DNA of 64,000 bases from Rhodoplanes serenus (GCA_009720755.1 WNKV01000003.1:310001-374000), one strand, 5' to 3'. Numbered from the stretch's first letter, positions 37,053-47,945 are shown. The notes: generated by a model not told the origin, from the sequence alone. A program made the numbers and translations.

Positions 37053-37738
37053 GCGAGCCCCGGCAACGCCGCATCGCCTTCGTCACCATCGGCCAGGCGC
37101 CGCGGCGCGATGTCGTGCCCGAGATGGCGGCGCTGGTCGGATCGCATGTGCGCATCGACGAGTACGGCGTGCTGGACGGGCTCGATGCCGCCGCGATCGC
37201 GGCGCTCGGGCCGCGCCCCGGCGCCTATCGGTTCGCGACCCGGCTCGCCGACGGCACCGCGGTCGAGCTCGACAAGGCGGCGACCGAGGACCGGCTCGCG
37301 ACCCTGGTGGCGCGCCTCGACGGTGCCGGCTACGACCTTCTGGTGCCGCTGTGCACCGGCGCCGCGCTGCCGGCGACCGCGACCCTCACGGTCGAGCCCC
37401 AGCAGGTGGTCGACCATACCCTGGCGGCGCTCGCTCATCGCTGCCGCCGGGTCGGCGTCGTGGTGCCGCTCGCCGCCCAGGTCGACACCCTGCATCTCTC
37501 GGTGCCAGTCGACTGCCCGGTGCGGCTGGTCCATGCCTCGCCTTATGAGCCCGATCCGGCGCGGGCCGCCGCCGCCTTCGCGGCCGCCGGCACGGCGCTC
37601 GCCGACTGCGATGTCGTGCTCATGCACTGCATGGGCTACGGCGCCGCCATGCGGACGATGGTGGCCGCGGCCGCCGGCCGGCCGGTGCTGCTCTCCACCC
37701 ACCTGGTGGCGCGCCTGCTCGCCCAGATCTTGGAATGA
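37049..37738 (+). CDS. AroM-family protein
   Basis: A 229-residue protein of the AroM family: FVTIGQAPRRDVVPEMAAL at the N-terminus, LLVPLCTGAALP (Cys102) in the middle, RRVGVVVPLAAQ, and VVLMHCMGYGAAMR (Cys194). The GTG start at 37049 overlaps the DUF1177 stop and follows GGGGAGG by seven bases. E. coli aroM has no established function despite its name. The two halves with one cysteine each resemble Asp/Glu racemase-fold enzymes, so an isomerase or racemase role is a hypothesis. Confidence 0.88.
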   Translation: MSEPRQRRIAFVTIGQAPRRDVVPEMAALVGSHVRIDEYGVLDGLDAAAIAALGPRPGAYRFATRLADGTAVELDKAATEDRLATLVARLDGAGYDLLVPLCTGAALPATATLTVEPQQVVDHTLAALAHRCRRVGVVVPLAAQVDTLHLSVPVDCPVRLVHASPYEPDPARAAAAFAAAGTALADCDVVLMHCMGYGAAMRTMVAAAAGRPVLLSTHLVARLLAQILE

Positions 37739-37785
37739 CGTCTCTTGGAATGACGCCCGTTCTGTCCTGTTCGGAGACTTGCCCG

Positions 37786-38772
37786 ATGGTTCGAAGCAAC
37801 ATGGTTCGCGCGTTCGGCGCGATGCTGGCGATGGCGGTGACGAGCCTGACGCCGGCGGTGGCCGCCGACACCTGGAAACCGCTCGTGCCGGTGCGCCTGC
37901 TGATCGGCTTCGCGCCCGGCGGCTCCGCCGACACGCTCGGGCGGCTGCTCGCCGAGCCCCTGTCGCAGCGGCTGGGCCAGCCCGTGCTGGTCGAGAACGT
38001 CGCCGGCGCCGGCGGGAACATCATGGCGGCGCGGCTCGCCCAGGCGCCCGCCGATGGCCACACCATCGGCATCGCGGCGGCAGGCTCGATGGCGATCACC
38101 TTCGCGCTCAAGCCCAAGAGCACGACCTACAAGCCGTCCGACTTCACGCCGATCACGCTCGCCGCCACGCAGCCCAACGTCGTCATCGTCAACAAGGACG
38201 TGCCGGCCAAGACGCTCGCCGAGCTGAAGGCGTATTTCGAGAAGACGCCGGCCGCTACCTACGGCACCGCCGGGGTCGGCACCTCCAACCACCTGATCGC
38301 CGAGACGATGTTCTACCGGCTCGGCATCAAGGTGCCGCACGCCGCCTACCGGGGCGCTACCCCGGTGATCACCGATCTCCTCGGTGGCCACATCGCCATG
38401 ACCATGGACAACATCTCGACTGCCGGGCCGCTCGCCCAGCAGGGCAACGTCAGGGCGATCGCGGTGGCGTCGCTCAAGCGGGCGCCGCAGCTTCCCGACG
38501 TGCCGACCCTCGACGAGCAGGGGCTGACCGGCTTCGACATGCCGACCTGGCAGGGGGTGTTCGGTCCCGCCGGGCTGCCGCCCGCCGTGCTCGCCACCTA
38601 CGCGACGGCGCTCCAGGAGGTGCTGAAGGACCCCGCCGTGATCGCCAAGATGGCGGTGCTCGGCTCCGAGCCGGTCACCGGCATGACGGCCGAGGCGTTC
38701 GCGGCGTTCCTGGAGAAGGACCGCAAGCAGTGGGCCGACATCGTCAAGGCGGCCGACATCGCGGTGGAATAG
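37786..38772 (+). CDS. Bug-family periplasmic binding protein (TctC)
   Basis: A 328-residue exported solute receptor of the tripartite tricarboxylate transporter type. A signal peptide (MVRSNMVRAFGAMLAMAVTS…AVAA) is followed by the Bug fold: VRLLIGFAPGGSADTLGRLL, VENVAGAGGNIMAARLAQAP, TYGTAGVGTSNHL, PHAAYRGATPVITDLLGGHI and PTWQGVFGPAGLP. I start at 37786 (GGAGA eight bases upstream, clean signal peptide). An ATG at 37735 overlaps the AroM stop and would add 17 residues. No TctA/TctB membrane genes follow, so the permease must be encoded elsewhere, or the receptor has a sensing role. It probably binds the substrate of the operon, likely a carboxylated compound. Confidence 0.9.
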   Translation: MVRSNMVRAFGAMLAMAVTSLTPAVAADTWKPLVPVRLLIGFAPGGSADTLGRLLAEPLSQRLGQPVLVENVAGAGGNIMAARLAQAPADGHTIGIAAAGSMAITFALKPKSTTYKPSDFTPITLAATQPNVVIVNKDVPAKTLAELKAYFEKTPAATYGTAGVGTSNHLIAETMFYRLGIKVPHAAYRGATPVITDLLGGHIAMTMDNISTAGPLAQQGNVRAIAVASLKRAPQLPDVPTLDEQGLTGFDMPTWQGVFGPAGLPPAVLATYATALQEVLKDPAVIAKMAVLGSEPVTGMTAEAFAAFLEKDRKQWADIVKAADIAVE

Positions 38773-38818
38773 CGGCCGCTCCGGCGGAGCAGGAGGAAGG
38801 CGGCGCGTTGCGCACCGC

Positions 38819-40492
<1,674 letters not shown>

Positions 40493-40535
40493 GCCCGGCC
40501 ATGTGGCAGGGAAACGGCGCCGGGGCAAGGGGCGT

Positions 40536-40564
40536 CACCTCTTCCCGGCGGGCGGGGAGAGGTG
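40536..40564 (-). terminator. Terminator-like hairpin between ialB and prfC
   Basis: CACCTCTTCCC-GGCGGGC-GGGGAGAGGTG: 11-bp stem with one non-canonical pair, ten bases after the ialB stop on the minus strand. It separates the secretion operon from prfC. No long T-tract. Confidence 0.5.
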
Positions 40565-40573
40565 AAACGAGGT

Positions 40574-41167
40574 CTACTGCTTCGCCAGCGCGTCGAGAGC
40601 GGCCGCGAAGCCCTTGAAGGACAACGGCACCGCCACGTCGCGCTGGATCGCGTCCTTGTACTCGATGCGGCCCGGATCGGTGCGGGCGCGCAGCCGGCGG
40701 AGCACGTCGTCGCCGAGCTCGGCGTCGGCGAAGCAGCCGGCCGGCATGCAGCGCTTGTAGCCGAGGGCGAGCGGCGGCTGCTTGTCGTCGAGGACGAGGC
40801 GCGGGGCGGCGGCGAGCCAAACGTTCACCGGCATCTGCACCACGAGGCGCAGCGGGTCGGCCTTGGCGGCCCGCCCGATGGCGACCTGCCAGGTCGGGAC
40901 GGCCTGGCCCTGGAGCTGCTGAGTCTGGAAGATCTCGCAGATTTTCTGCGACGTGGCGGGCGGCGTCGCCGGCGGGGTCTCGCAGCGCACCGTCCAGTCG
41001 TCGTAGGTGGCGGTGGTGCGGGTCGGCGACTGGCCGGCCGCCGGGCCGGCAGCCAGCATCGCGAGGGCGGCGACGAGCGTGACGGCCGCCAGGGAGCGGC
41101 CGCGCCGGGCCGGCGGTTTCGAGAGCAGGCGCGACAGGAACAGGCGCGACAGGGACGAGCGCGACAT
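40574..41167 (-). CDS. Invasion-associated locus B (IalB) family protein
   Basis: A 197-residue periplasmic protein. A basic N-terminus and hydrophobic core (SLAAVTLVAALAMLAAGPAA, cut near AAGQ) form a signal peptide. The IalB fold follows: TTATYDDWTVRCETPP, KICEIFQTQQLQGQAVPTWQ, LRLVVQMPVNVWLAAAPRLV and GYKRCMPAGCFADAELGDD with paired cysteines. IalB proteins are periplasmic factors of unclear mechanism, first noted in Bartonella host-cell invasion. The gene starts 17 bp after tpsB, so it belongs to the secretion operon. GAGG lies about ten bases before the ATG. Confidence 0.85.
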   Translation of the reverse strand: MSRSSLSRLFLSRLLSKPPARRGRSLAAVTLVAALAMLAAGPAAGQSPTRTTATYDDWTVRCETPPATPPATSQKICEIFQTQQLQGQAVPTWQVAIGRAAKADPLRLVVQMPVNVWLAAAPRLVLDDKQPPLALGYKRCMPAGCFADAELGDDVLRRLRARTDPGRIEYKDAIQRDVAVPLSFKGFAAALDALAKQ

Positions 41168-41184
41168 GGCGCGGCGACCTCGGG

Positions 41185-42957
41185 TCAGTAGGTGGCGGTC
41201 ACCCGGGCATGGATGCGCCAGGTGCCGGCGGGTGTCTGCGGCCCGTCGAGCAGGGCGTAGCCGGCCGCCAGGTTGGCGCGCCACAGCGTGCCGATCTGGG
41301 CGTCGAGGCCACCGCCCACCGAGGCGAGCGTGGTGTCGCGGTCGAGGAAGACGTCGCGGCCCCAGCCGACGTCGCTGAACACATAGGGCACGACCTTGGC
41401 TTGCAGCCAGGGCGCCGTCTTGTCCACCGCCAAGGCGGGGAGGTACAGGGTGTTGCGCGAGATCACCGCCTGGTCGACGGTGCGGTCCTCGGTCATGTAG
41501 CCGCGCACCTGGAAGGCGCCGCCGAGCGAGATGCGCTCGGTGTCGGGCAGCGGCTGGCCGGCGATCAGGGCGAACACCTCGTTGCCGAGGACGAAGCCCT
41601 TCGGCAGCGGGGTCGTGCGCACATAGGCGAGCGTCGCATAGGCGTAGTGGACATTGTCGACGCGGCCGTTGGTGTAGAGGCTCCAGGCCGCGGGGGCGTT
41701 GTCGGGCAGCATGCCGCCTGGGTTGTACTTCACCCGCACGTCGAGATCGTTGACGCCGAAACGGTCGGTGAAGCGGCCGGCGAAGCCGCCGACGACCTGG
41801 AACAGGTCGACGCCGAAGTCCGCCACCTCCGTATCGACGAAGAACAGCGCGCGCTCCTGGTGCTTCGCCTCGACGCCGAGCAGCAGGTCGCCGAACGCCC
41901 ACGGCAGCAGGTCGCCGAGGGCGCTGCGATGCAGGGCCGAGAACTCCGTCGTGCGGGTGCGATAGCGCAGCCAGAGGTTCGGGTGCTCGTTGGTCTGGAT
42001 GGCGTTGCCGATCAGCTCCAGGCTGGCGCGCGGCCACAGCGGCACGATCACCCGGCCCGCATGGCTCTGGTAGAGGGCCAGGTCGGGGTTGTTGATCGGG
42101 TGGCCGTCGTCGATCCAGTAGTCGCGGCTGCCGGTCGCCTGATAGGAGGCCAGCACCTCGCCGGGCAGCACCATGGACGTGCCCGCGAACCAGCGGTCGC
42201 GGCTGGTGAGCAGGGTGCCGGTGTTGGCGTAGCCGGTGTAGACCTGCCAGGGCCGCAGCTCGGTGGTGCGCAACGTCAGGTCGGCTTCGGCGAGGTCGCG
42301 GCCGGGGCCGAACACCGCCTCGACCCGGCGGAACGGGTTGCGGTTGAGCCAGTCCAGATCGGTTTCGAGCCGGCGCGCGTCGATCGGCTCGCCGGGCGTC
42401 ACCCGCACCCGGGTGCGCACATGGTCGGTGCCGGTGCGGGCCGCGCCGGCGACCGTCACCCGCCCGGTACGATACTCGATCACGCGCACCTGGAGGGCGC
42501 CGCCGGTGATCTCCTGGGGCGGGATGGTGACCGACACGAAGGGCCGGCCGGCGTCCTTGTAGGCGCCGGTGATGGCGGCCTGGATGTCGGCGATCAGCTT
42601 GCGGCTGAGCGGCCGGCCGACGAACGGGGCGAGGCGTCCGCGCAGCGCCGCCGGGTCGGTGCTGGCGACGCGGCTGTCGTCGATGCCGGAGGAGCGCGCC
42701 TGCGCGGCCGGCTGGTCCTTCGGGCCGAGCAGTATGATCCCGCGCAGCGTCGCGCCGAGCGGCGTGTCGTCCTCGCCCTTCAGGAGGTCCGGCGTGATGA
42801 AGCCGACCGGCGGCGCGCCGCTGCGGGCGGGGGCGGGCGGCAGGTTGCGCTCCACCACCTGGGCGGCGGTCGGGCCGCCCCCCATCAGGGCGGCCACAGC
42901 CGTGGCGACGACGGCGCACGCGAGCCGGCGCGTGTGCGCCGGCATTGGTCCGGGCAT
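41185..42957 (-). CDS. Two-partner secretion outer-membrane pore (TpsB, ShlB/FhaC family)
   Basis: A 590-residue outer-membrane transporter. A signal peptide (about 1-32, …GGGPTAAQ) is followed by a Pro-rich linker, then POTRA-type domains (about 80-215: PFVGRPLSRKLIADIQAAIT, VSVTIPPQEITGGALQVRVI, PIDARRLETDLDWLNRNPFR with the TpsB-typical L-N-R-N-P-F-R) and a 16-strand barrel. The barrel contains VYTGYANTGTLLTSRDRW and the conserved VRGY (FQVRGYMTEDR) and GLDAQIG motifs. It ends in Tyr (RVTATY), as outer-membrane barrels do. It lies directly downstream of the exported partner at 43095-47945 (137 bp gap), which is its obvious cargo. Confidence 0.92.
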   Translation of the reverse strand: MPGPMPAHTRRLACAVVATAVAALMGGGPTAAQVVERNLPPAPARSGAPPVGFITPDLLKGEDDTPLGATLRGIILLGPKDQPAAQARSSGIDDSRVASTDPAALRGRLAPFVGRPLSRKLIADIQAAITGAYKDAGRPFVSVTIPPQEITGGALQVRVIEYRTGRVTVAGAARTGTDHVRTRVRVTPGEPIDARRLETDLDWLNRNPFRRVEAVFGPGRDLAEADLTLRTTELRPWQVYTGYANTGTLLTSRDRWFAGTSMVLPGEVLASYQATGSRDYWIDDGHPINNPDLALYQSHAGRVIVPLWPRASLELIGNAIQTNEHPNLWLRYRTRTTEFSALHRSALGDLLPWAFGDLLLGVEAKHQERALFFVDTEVADFGVDLFQVVGGFAGRFTDRFGVNDLDVRVKYNPGGMLPDNAPAAWSLYTNGRVDNVHYAYATLAYVRTTPLPKGFVLGNEVFALIAGQPLPDTERISLGGAFQVRGYMTEDRTVDQAVISRNTLYLPALAVDKTAPWLQAKVVPYVFSDVGWGRDVFLDRDTTLASVGGGLDAQIGTLWRANLAAGYALLDGPQTPAGTWRIHARVTATY

Positions 42958-43094
42958 CGCCCCGCTGGTCCGCTCCGTACTCCGTCCACGCCCGTCCACG
43001 ACCCTGTCCTACGCCCCGTCCGTCCTACGCCTCGTCGTCTCGTTTCGGCCCGGCTCTCCGGCCGGTGCTCGTCTCATCTCGTCGGTCGCCGCCG

Positions 43095-46000
43095 CTAGCG
43101 CAGCGGCTGTGCCGGCACCACGCCCGGCCGCGGCGGCGCCGCCGCCGGCGCCACCGGCGAGGCCGTCGCCGGGGCGATCCCGGCGAGCGAGCGGATCGGG
43201 TCCACCAGCCCGGCGCCAGTCTGGAGATCCTTGCCGGGACCGAGGGGCTTGGCGGTCCGTGTCAGAATGGCGCGGATATCCGCCGGTGTCAGGCTCGGCC
43301 GGGCCTCCAGCAGCAGGGCGACGACGCCGCTCACATGGGCGGCCGCCACCGAGGTGCCGGTGGTGAGCTGATAGGCCCCGTTGGGTGAGGGCACCAGCAC
43401 GTCGACGCCGGGCGCCGCCACGGCGATGTGCTTGCCGCGGTTGGCCTGGGCGAACGGCCGGTCGTCGTTGTCGGTGGCCGAGACGGCGATCACGTTGGGG
43501 TCGGCGGCCGGGAACAGCGGCGGCGACTTCGCCCCGGCATTGCCGGCCGCGGCGATCAGCACGATGCCCTGGCGGTACGCTTCGTCGAGGATGCGTTCGG
43601 TCATCAGGTCGCGCGGGCCGGCGAAGCTCATGTTGATGATGCGCGGCCGGCGCGCCATCACCCAGTCGAGCCCTTTCAGCACCTGGGTGGTGGTGGCCTC
43701 GGCGCTGGGCGCCTTCTCGGAGAACGCCCGCACCGCCAGGAGGCGGGCGCCGGGGGCGACGCCGAGGAGGCGGAAGCGCGACGCGATGGCGCCCGCCATG
43801 CCGGTGCCGTGGGTGTGCGGCCGCGGCGCGTCGCCGGTCGCGTCGAAGCGGTCGACGATCACCCCTTGCAGGTCGGGATGGCGGGCGTCGATCTCGGAGT
43901 CGATCACCGCGACCGTGACGTTGGCGCCGCGCACCCGCTGATGGACGGTGCCGAGCTGGAGCTTCTGAATGACGTACTGGGCCGGGTCGCCGGCCGGCAG
44001 TGTGGTGCGGGCGGCGAGGTCGCTGGCCAGATCGCTGGCGCCCGCCGCGGCGGGCTCCGGTGCATCCGCGCCGGGCGCCCGAGGCGCCACGGGCGGCGCT
44101 GCGGTGTCGGGGGCCGCGGCGTCGGGCGCGAGCTGGGCGACCTGCCGGCCGACGTCCCGGGCGGGTCCGCGGGCGAGCCCGAAGGTGTAGTTGGGCTGCG
44201 CCGAGGAGACGATGCGGTTCTGCTCCAGGGTGAGGATCAGCGCCCGGATGTCCTGGCCGGCGCCCATGCGGAAGCGGTAGACGACCCGATTGGTCAGGGC
44301 GATCGGCTCGGCCGAGAGGATCTCGACCCCGAGCCGGCGAGCGATCGCCTCCACCTCGGCGCGCGACACCCGGGCCGGAATCTGGAGCACGATCTCGTCC
44401 GGCACGAAGCGAGTCTCGCCGAGCGGCGGCACGCCGCTGAACTGCTGCTCGCTGGGCGAGCGGTCGAGGCCCGGTCCCGGCGGTGGGCCGGCGCCCGGAT
44501 TGCCGGCGGCTCCGCCCGCGCCGCCGCGGCCGCCCTGGCCGCCACGCCCGCCGGAGCCGGTGCCGTCGCCCGAGGGGGGCGGCGTGATGTTGCTCTGGTT
44601 GGGGTCGGGCGGGCCGAAGCCGCCGAGGCCGGTCGGCGTCAGCGACACCAGGGTGACCAGCGGGCCGGGATCGTAGAACGACGGCACCCGGATCGGCGGC
44701 CCGAACAGGAACGGATAGGTTTGTCCCGGCAAGGTGTTCCAGACGCCCGGATCGAAGCCCGGCGGCAGGCCGCCGGCGAGCTGGAAGGTGGTCAGGCCGA
44801 CGCCGCCGGCGCTGGTGGTGCGGCCGGACGTCATCGTGTCCCAGTACGACGACTGGACGACACCCGGGCCGCCCAGGAAGGTCTGGTCCGGCGCCAGGGT
44901 GTTGACCCCGATCAGGCCGCCGGCTGTGCCGCCGGCCCCGGTGGTGACCCGGCCGATCGCATAGGTCTCGCGCACGAGGCCCGAATTGGTGCCGACCAGG
45001 CCGCCCGCCACGCCGGTGCCGGTGCCGGTCACGGCGCCGGTCGCGTAGGACTGGATGATCTCGGCCGGCGGCCCGTAGGCGGTCGTCGCGTTGAGGCCGG
45101 CGAGGCCACCGAGGCGGGTGCCGCCGTCGCCCGTGACCGCGCCGGTCGCGAACGAGCGGGCGATCGTCCCGGTGTTGGTGCCGACGAGTCCGCCGCCGGT
45201 GCCACCGGGGCCCGCCGTCGTCACCGCGCCGGTCGCGCTCACCTCCTCGACCAGGCCGTCGTTGCGGCCGACCGCTCCGCCGACCGCGCTGCCGGCGCCG
45301 CCGGTCACGGCACCGACCGCGATGGACTCGAACAGCGTCCCGCGGTTGCGGCCGACCAATCCGCCGACCTCCGCGCCGGCCCCGCCGGTGACGTCGCCGG
45401 TCGCCACCGAATAGCGGATCTCGCCGCCGGGTCCGAAATAGCCGGTGTTGTTCTCGCCGACGAGGCCGCCGACCGCCGCCAGAGGTCCGGCGGTGACCGA
45501 TCCGGTCGCCACGCTGAACTCGATGAGGCCGGCGTTGCGGCCGACCAGGCCGCCATAGGTTCCGTAGCTGGTGGTCGGCCCGGCGATGATGTCGCCATGC
45601 GCCGACGAGCCGGAGATGAGGCCCTGGTTGTCGCCGGCGAGCCCCCCGACGGTGTGTTCGCCGAGGCTCGTGATGGCGACGTCGGCGGTCGAGCCGACGA
45701 TGGTGCCCTCGTTGCGGCCGACCAGCCCGCCCGCCCACACGCCGTTGCCGGTGCCGATCAGCATGGTGCCGGCGACATGGACGTTCTCGATCCGCCCCTC
45801 GTTGATGCCGGCCAGCAGGCCGACCGAGCTTTCCGCCCATTGACCCTCGACATGGCCGGTGAGCATCAGGTTGCGGACCACGGCGCCCGGGCCGATCACG
45901 TCGAACAGGCCGCGCGACGGATTGGGGCTGGCGACGCCGAGATGCGAGATGGTGTGGACGATCTTCGAGCCGTCCGCCCGGACGAGGCCGCCATGGCCGT

Positions 46001-47945
46001 CCAGGATGCCGTCGAAATGGCCGTCAATGCCGGCGAAGCCGGTGGCGTCGATGTCGCGGCCGAGCGCATAGGCGCCGCCGAGATTGTCGCCGATGCGGCC
46101 GAGGTCGGCGGCGCTGTTCACCAGCATGTAGGCGGCGAGGCGGGCGTTGGCCCCGGTCGCCACGGCGGCCGTGTAGTCGGTCGGCGACGTGTAGCTGTAC
46201 GGGTTGTAGTAGATCGACACCGAGCCGGTGCTGCCGGAGAAGTCGATCGCCGGGCCGTAGTAGTTGTAGCTGTTGAACAGGACGGTGCCGACGCCGGTCC
46301 CGGTGTTGTCGGCGCGCAGGATCAGATGACCGGACCCGGTATTGACGATCTGGGCGTCGGGCACGAACGTGTAGGCCGATCCGAACACGATGTTCCGGTA
46401 GGCGCTCAGCGTCAGCGTCGCGCCGGTGTTCCAGGCGATGGTGACGCCTGGCAGGATGGTGATGTCGCCCTGGCCGCCGGTGCCGGAGGCCGTCGTCTCC
46501 TGGGTCACGTTGGTGCCGGCGTTCAGGCTCGCCGAGATGATGCCGGCGAGCGTCGTGTCGATGACGAGGTCGTCGGGATCGAGCAGCCAGGTGCCGCCGC
46601 GGCCAGCGTCGACGCGGCCGCCGGTGATCACGAGGTCGCGGCCCGATGTCTCGACGAAGCCGCCGCCACCCGGCCCCTTGGCGCTGACGGTGCCGGCGAA
46701 CGACGTGGTGCCGTCCGACCACACCACCACCTTGCCGCCGGCGCCGCTGCTGCCGTCCGCCCGGATCTCGGCGCCGGACTCGACCGTCACCCGCTCGGCG
46801 TTGCGGATCGGCCGGTCGAACAGCGCGCCGCCGGGCGCCCGGCCGCCGCCCCGATCGCCGCCGACCAGCACCAGGCCGCCCGTCGTGCCGCTCGCCGTCA
46901 GGAGGGCGCCGGACTTCACCGTGACGTCGCGCCCCGTGACCACGATGCGGCCGCCGGCGCCGTCGATCCCGGCGGCATCGAGCACGCCGCCGATCGTCAC
47001 CGCGTCGGCCTCGATCAGGATGTCGCCGCCGGCCGTGACGGTCTTGGCCGCGCCGCCTTTGCGGCCCCGCCGATCGGGCTCGGCCGGGGCGGTCGCTTGG
47101 CGCCGCGCCTCCAGGCGCTGGGTCGCCACCACGCTGCCGCCCTCGGCGGTGAGGAAGATGCGGCCGCCCTTGCTGGCGACGCCGGTCGCCTTGATGACGC
47201 CGTCGGTGTTGCCGGCCAGTGCCAGCACGTTGCCGCCATTGGCGCGCAGCTCGACGTCGGCGGCCCGGATCGAGCCGCGGTTGACCACCTGGCCGTTGCC
47301 GCCCGGCAGCTTGACCTGCACCTTGCCGTTGCCGAGGGCGCCGTCGCTCAGCACCACCTCGCGGCCGGACGCCATCGCGGCGGTGCCTTCCGGGGCCGTG
47401 ATGCTGCCGTCGTTCTGCACCGTGCGGGCGATCAGCACGACGTCGCCCTTGGCGGAGCCGATCCGCCCGAGATTGACGACCGCGGCCGTGCTGGCGCCGT
47501 CGAACGTCATGCTGCGGCCGGCCAGGAAGGCGGCGTCCTTCACGTCGAGGGTCGAGGCGACGAAGCTGCCGCCAGTCTGCACGATGCCGGTCTGGCCGAC
47601 CGCGATGCCGGCCTGGTTGACCAGGAAGACGCTGCCGGTCGCCGTCAGGGTGCCGTTGATGGTCGACGGGACGTTGCCGGTGACCCGGTTGAGGGTAGCG
47701 CCGCTGCCGTTGTCGAAATGGACGGTGTTGCCGGTGCCGATCGAGAAGGTCGACCAGGAGATGATGCCGGCCGGTCCGCCCTGGGTGACCAGCAGGCTTC
47801 CGGGCGAGGGCTGGGAGATACCGATCGCGCCGTGGGTCGGCGTTCCGCCGGTGGGCAGCGGCTGCGCCAGCGCGGCCCACGGCACACCGCTCGCGGCGGC
47901 GCCGAGCGCGACCGTCACTGCGAGGCGGGCCAGCCTTCGGGTCAT
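43095..47945 (-). CDS. TpsA-type exoprotein fused to a subtilisin (TPS domain–GLUG repeats–S8 peptidase)
   Basis: A 1616-residue exported protein. Signal peptide at 1-28 (…WAALAQ). The TPS secretion domain (about 30-160) has GGPAGIISWSTFSIGTGNTV and SVFLVNQAGIAVGQTGIV. A beta-helical region follows to ~650, then about 11 GLUG repeats (roughly 700-1040; GGLVGRNxGxI…SxATGxVT) ending SSYWDTMTSG. A Gly/Pro linker (~1125-1160) leads to a prodomain-like segment (FVPDEIVLQIPARVSRAEVE, ~1178-1260). The C-terminal S8 peptidase has Asp1349 (VIDSEIDARHPDL), His1379 (HTHGTGMAG) and Ser1532 (GTSVAAAHVSG), so the triad is complete. The start at 47945 gives the signal peptide. It is probably secreted through the TpsB encoded downstream and may cleave itself or other surface proteins. 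No frameshift is seen across the fusion. Confidence 0.88.
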   Translation of the reverse strand: MTRRLARLAVTVALGAAASGVPWAALAQPLPTGGTPTHGAIGISQPSPGSLLVTQGGPAGIISWSTFSIGTGNTVHFDNGSGATLNRVTGNVPSTINGTLTATGSVFLVNQAGIAVGQTGIVQTGGSFVASTLDVKDAAFLAGRSMTFDGASTAAVVNLGRIGSAKGDVVLIARTVQNDGSITAPEGTAAMASGREVVLSDGALGNGKVQVKLPGGNGQVVNRGSIRAADVELRANGGNVLALAGNTDGVIKATGVASKGGRIFLTAEGGSVVATQRLEARRQATAPAEPDRRGRKGGAAKTVTAGGDILIEADAVTIGGVLDAAGIDGAGGRIVVTGRDVTVKSGALLTASGTTGGLVLVGGDRGGGRAPGGALFDRPIRNAERVTVESGAEIRADGSSGAGGKVVVWSDGTTSFAGTVSAKGPGGGGFVETSGRDLVITGGRVDAGRGGTWLLDPDDLVIDTTLAGIISASLNAGTNVTQETTASGTGGQGDITILPGVTIAWNTGATLTLSAYRNIVFGSAYTFVPDAQIVNTGSGHLILRADNTGTGVGTVLFNSYNYYGPAIDFSGSTGSVSIYYNPYSYTSPTDYTAAVATGANARLAAYMLVNSAADLGRIGDNLGGAYALGRDIDATGFAGIDGHFDGILDGHGGLVRADGSKIVHTISHLGVASPNPSRGLFDVIGPGAVVRNLMLTGHVEGQWAESSVGLLAGINEGRIENVHVAGTMLIGTGNGVWAGGLVGRNEGTIVGSTADVAITSLGEHTVGGLAGDNQGLISGSSAHGDIIAGPTTSYGTYGGLVGRNAGLIEFSVATGSVTAGPLAAVGGLVGENNTGYFGPGGEIRYSVATGDVTGGAGAEVGGLVGRNRGTLFESIAVGAVTGGAGSAVGGAVGRNDGLVEEVSATGAVTTAGPGGTGGGLVGTNTGTIARSFATGAVTGDGGTRLGGLAGLNATTAYGPPAEIIQSYATGAVTGTGTGVAGGLVGTNSGLVRETYAIGRVTTGAGGTAGGLIGVNTLAPDQTFLGGPGVVQSSYWDTMTSGRTTSAGGVGLTTFQLAGGLPPGFDPGVWNTLPGQTYPFLFGPPIRVPSFYDPGPLVTLVSLTPTGLGGFGPPDPNQSNITPPPSGDGTGSGGRGGQGGRGGAGGAAGNPGAGPPPGPGLDRSPSEQQFSGVPPLGETRFVPDEIVLQIPARVSRAEVEAIARRLGVEILSAEPIALTNRVVYRFRMGAGQDIRALILTLEQNRIVSSAQPNYTFGLARGPARDVGRQVAQLAPDAAAPDTAAPPVAPRAPGADAPEPAAAGASDLASDLAARTTLPAGDPAQYVIQKLQLGTVHQRVRGANVTVAVIDSEIDARHPDLQGVIVDRFDATGDAPRPHTHGTGMAGAIASRFRLLGVAPGARLLAVRAFSEKAPSAEATTTQVLKGLDWVMARRPRIINMSFAGPRDLMTERILDEAYRQGIVLIAAAGNAGAKSPPLFPAADPNVIAVSATDNDDRPFAQANRGKHIAVAAPGVDVLVPSPNGAYQLTTGTSVAAAHVSGVVALLLEARPSLTPADIRAILTRTAKPLGPGKDLQTGAGLVDPIRSLAGIAPATASPVAPAAAPPRPGVVPAQPLR

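Noticed and set aside
44810-45845. Regular repeats that could be mistaken for a CRISPR array or tandem-repeat locus
   Set aside because: They are protein-level GLUG repeats in frame within one gene, with irregular DNA spacing and no conserved DNA repeat plus unique spacer pattern. The same holds for the TPR repeats at 49200-50330.
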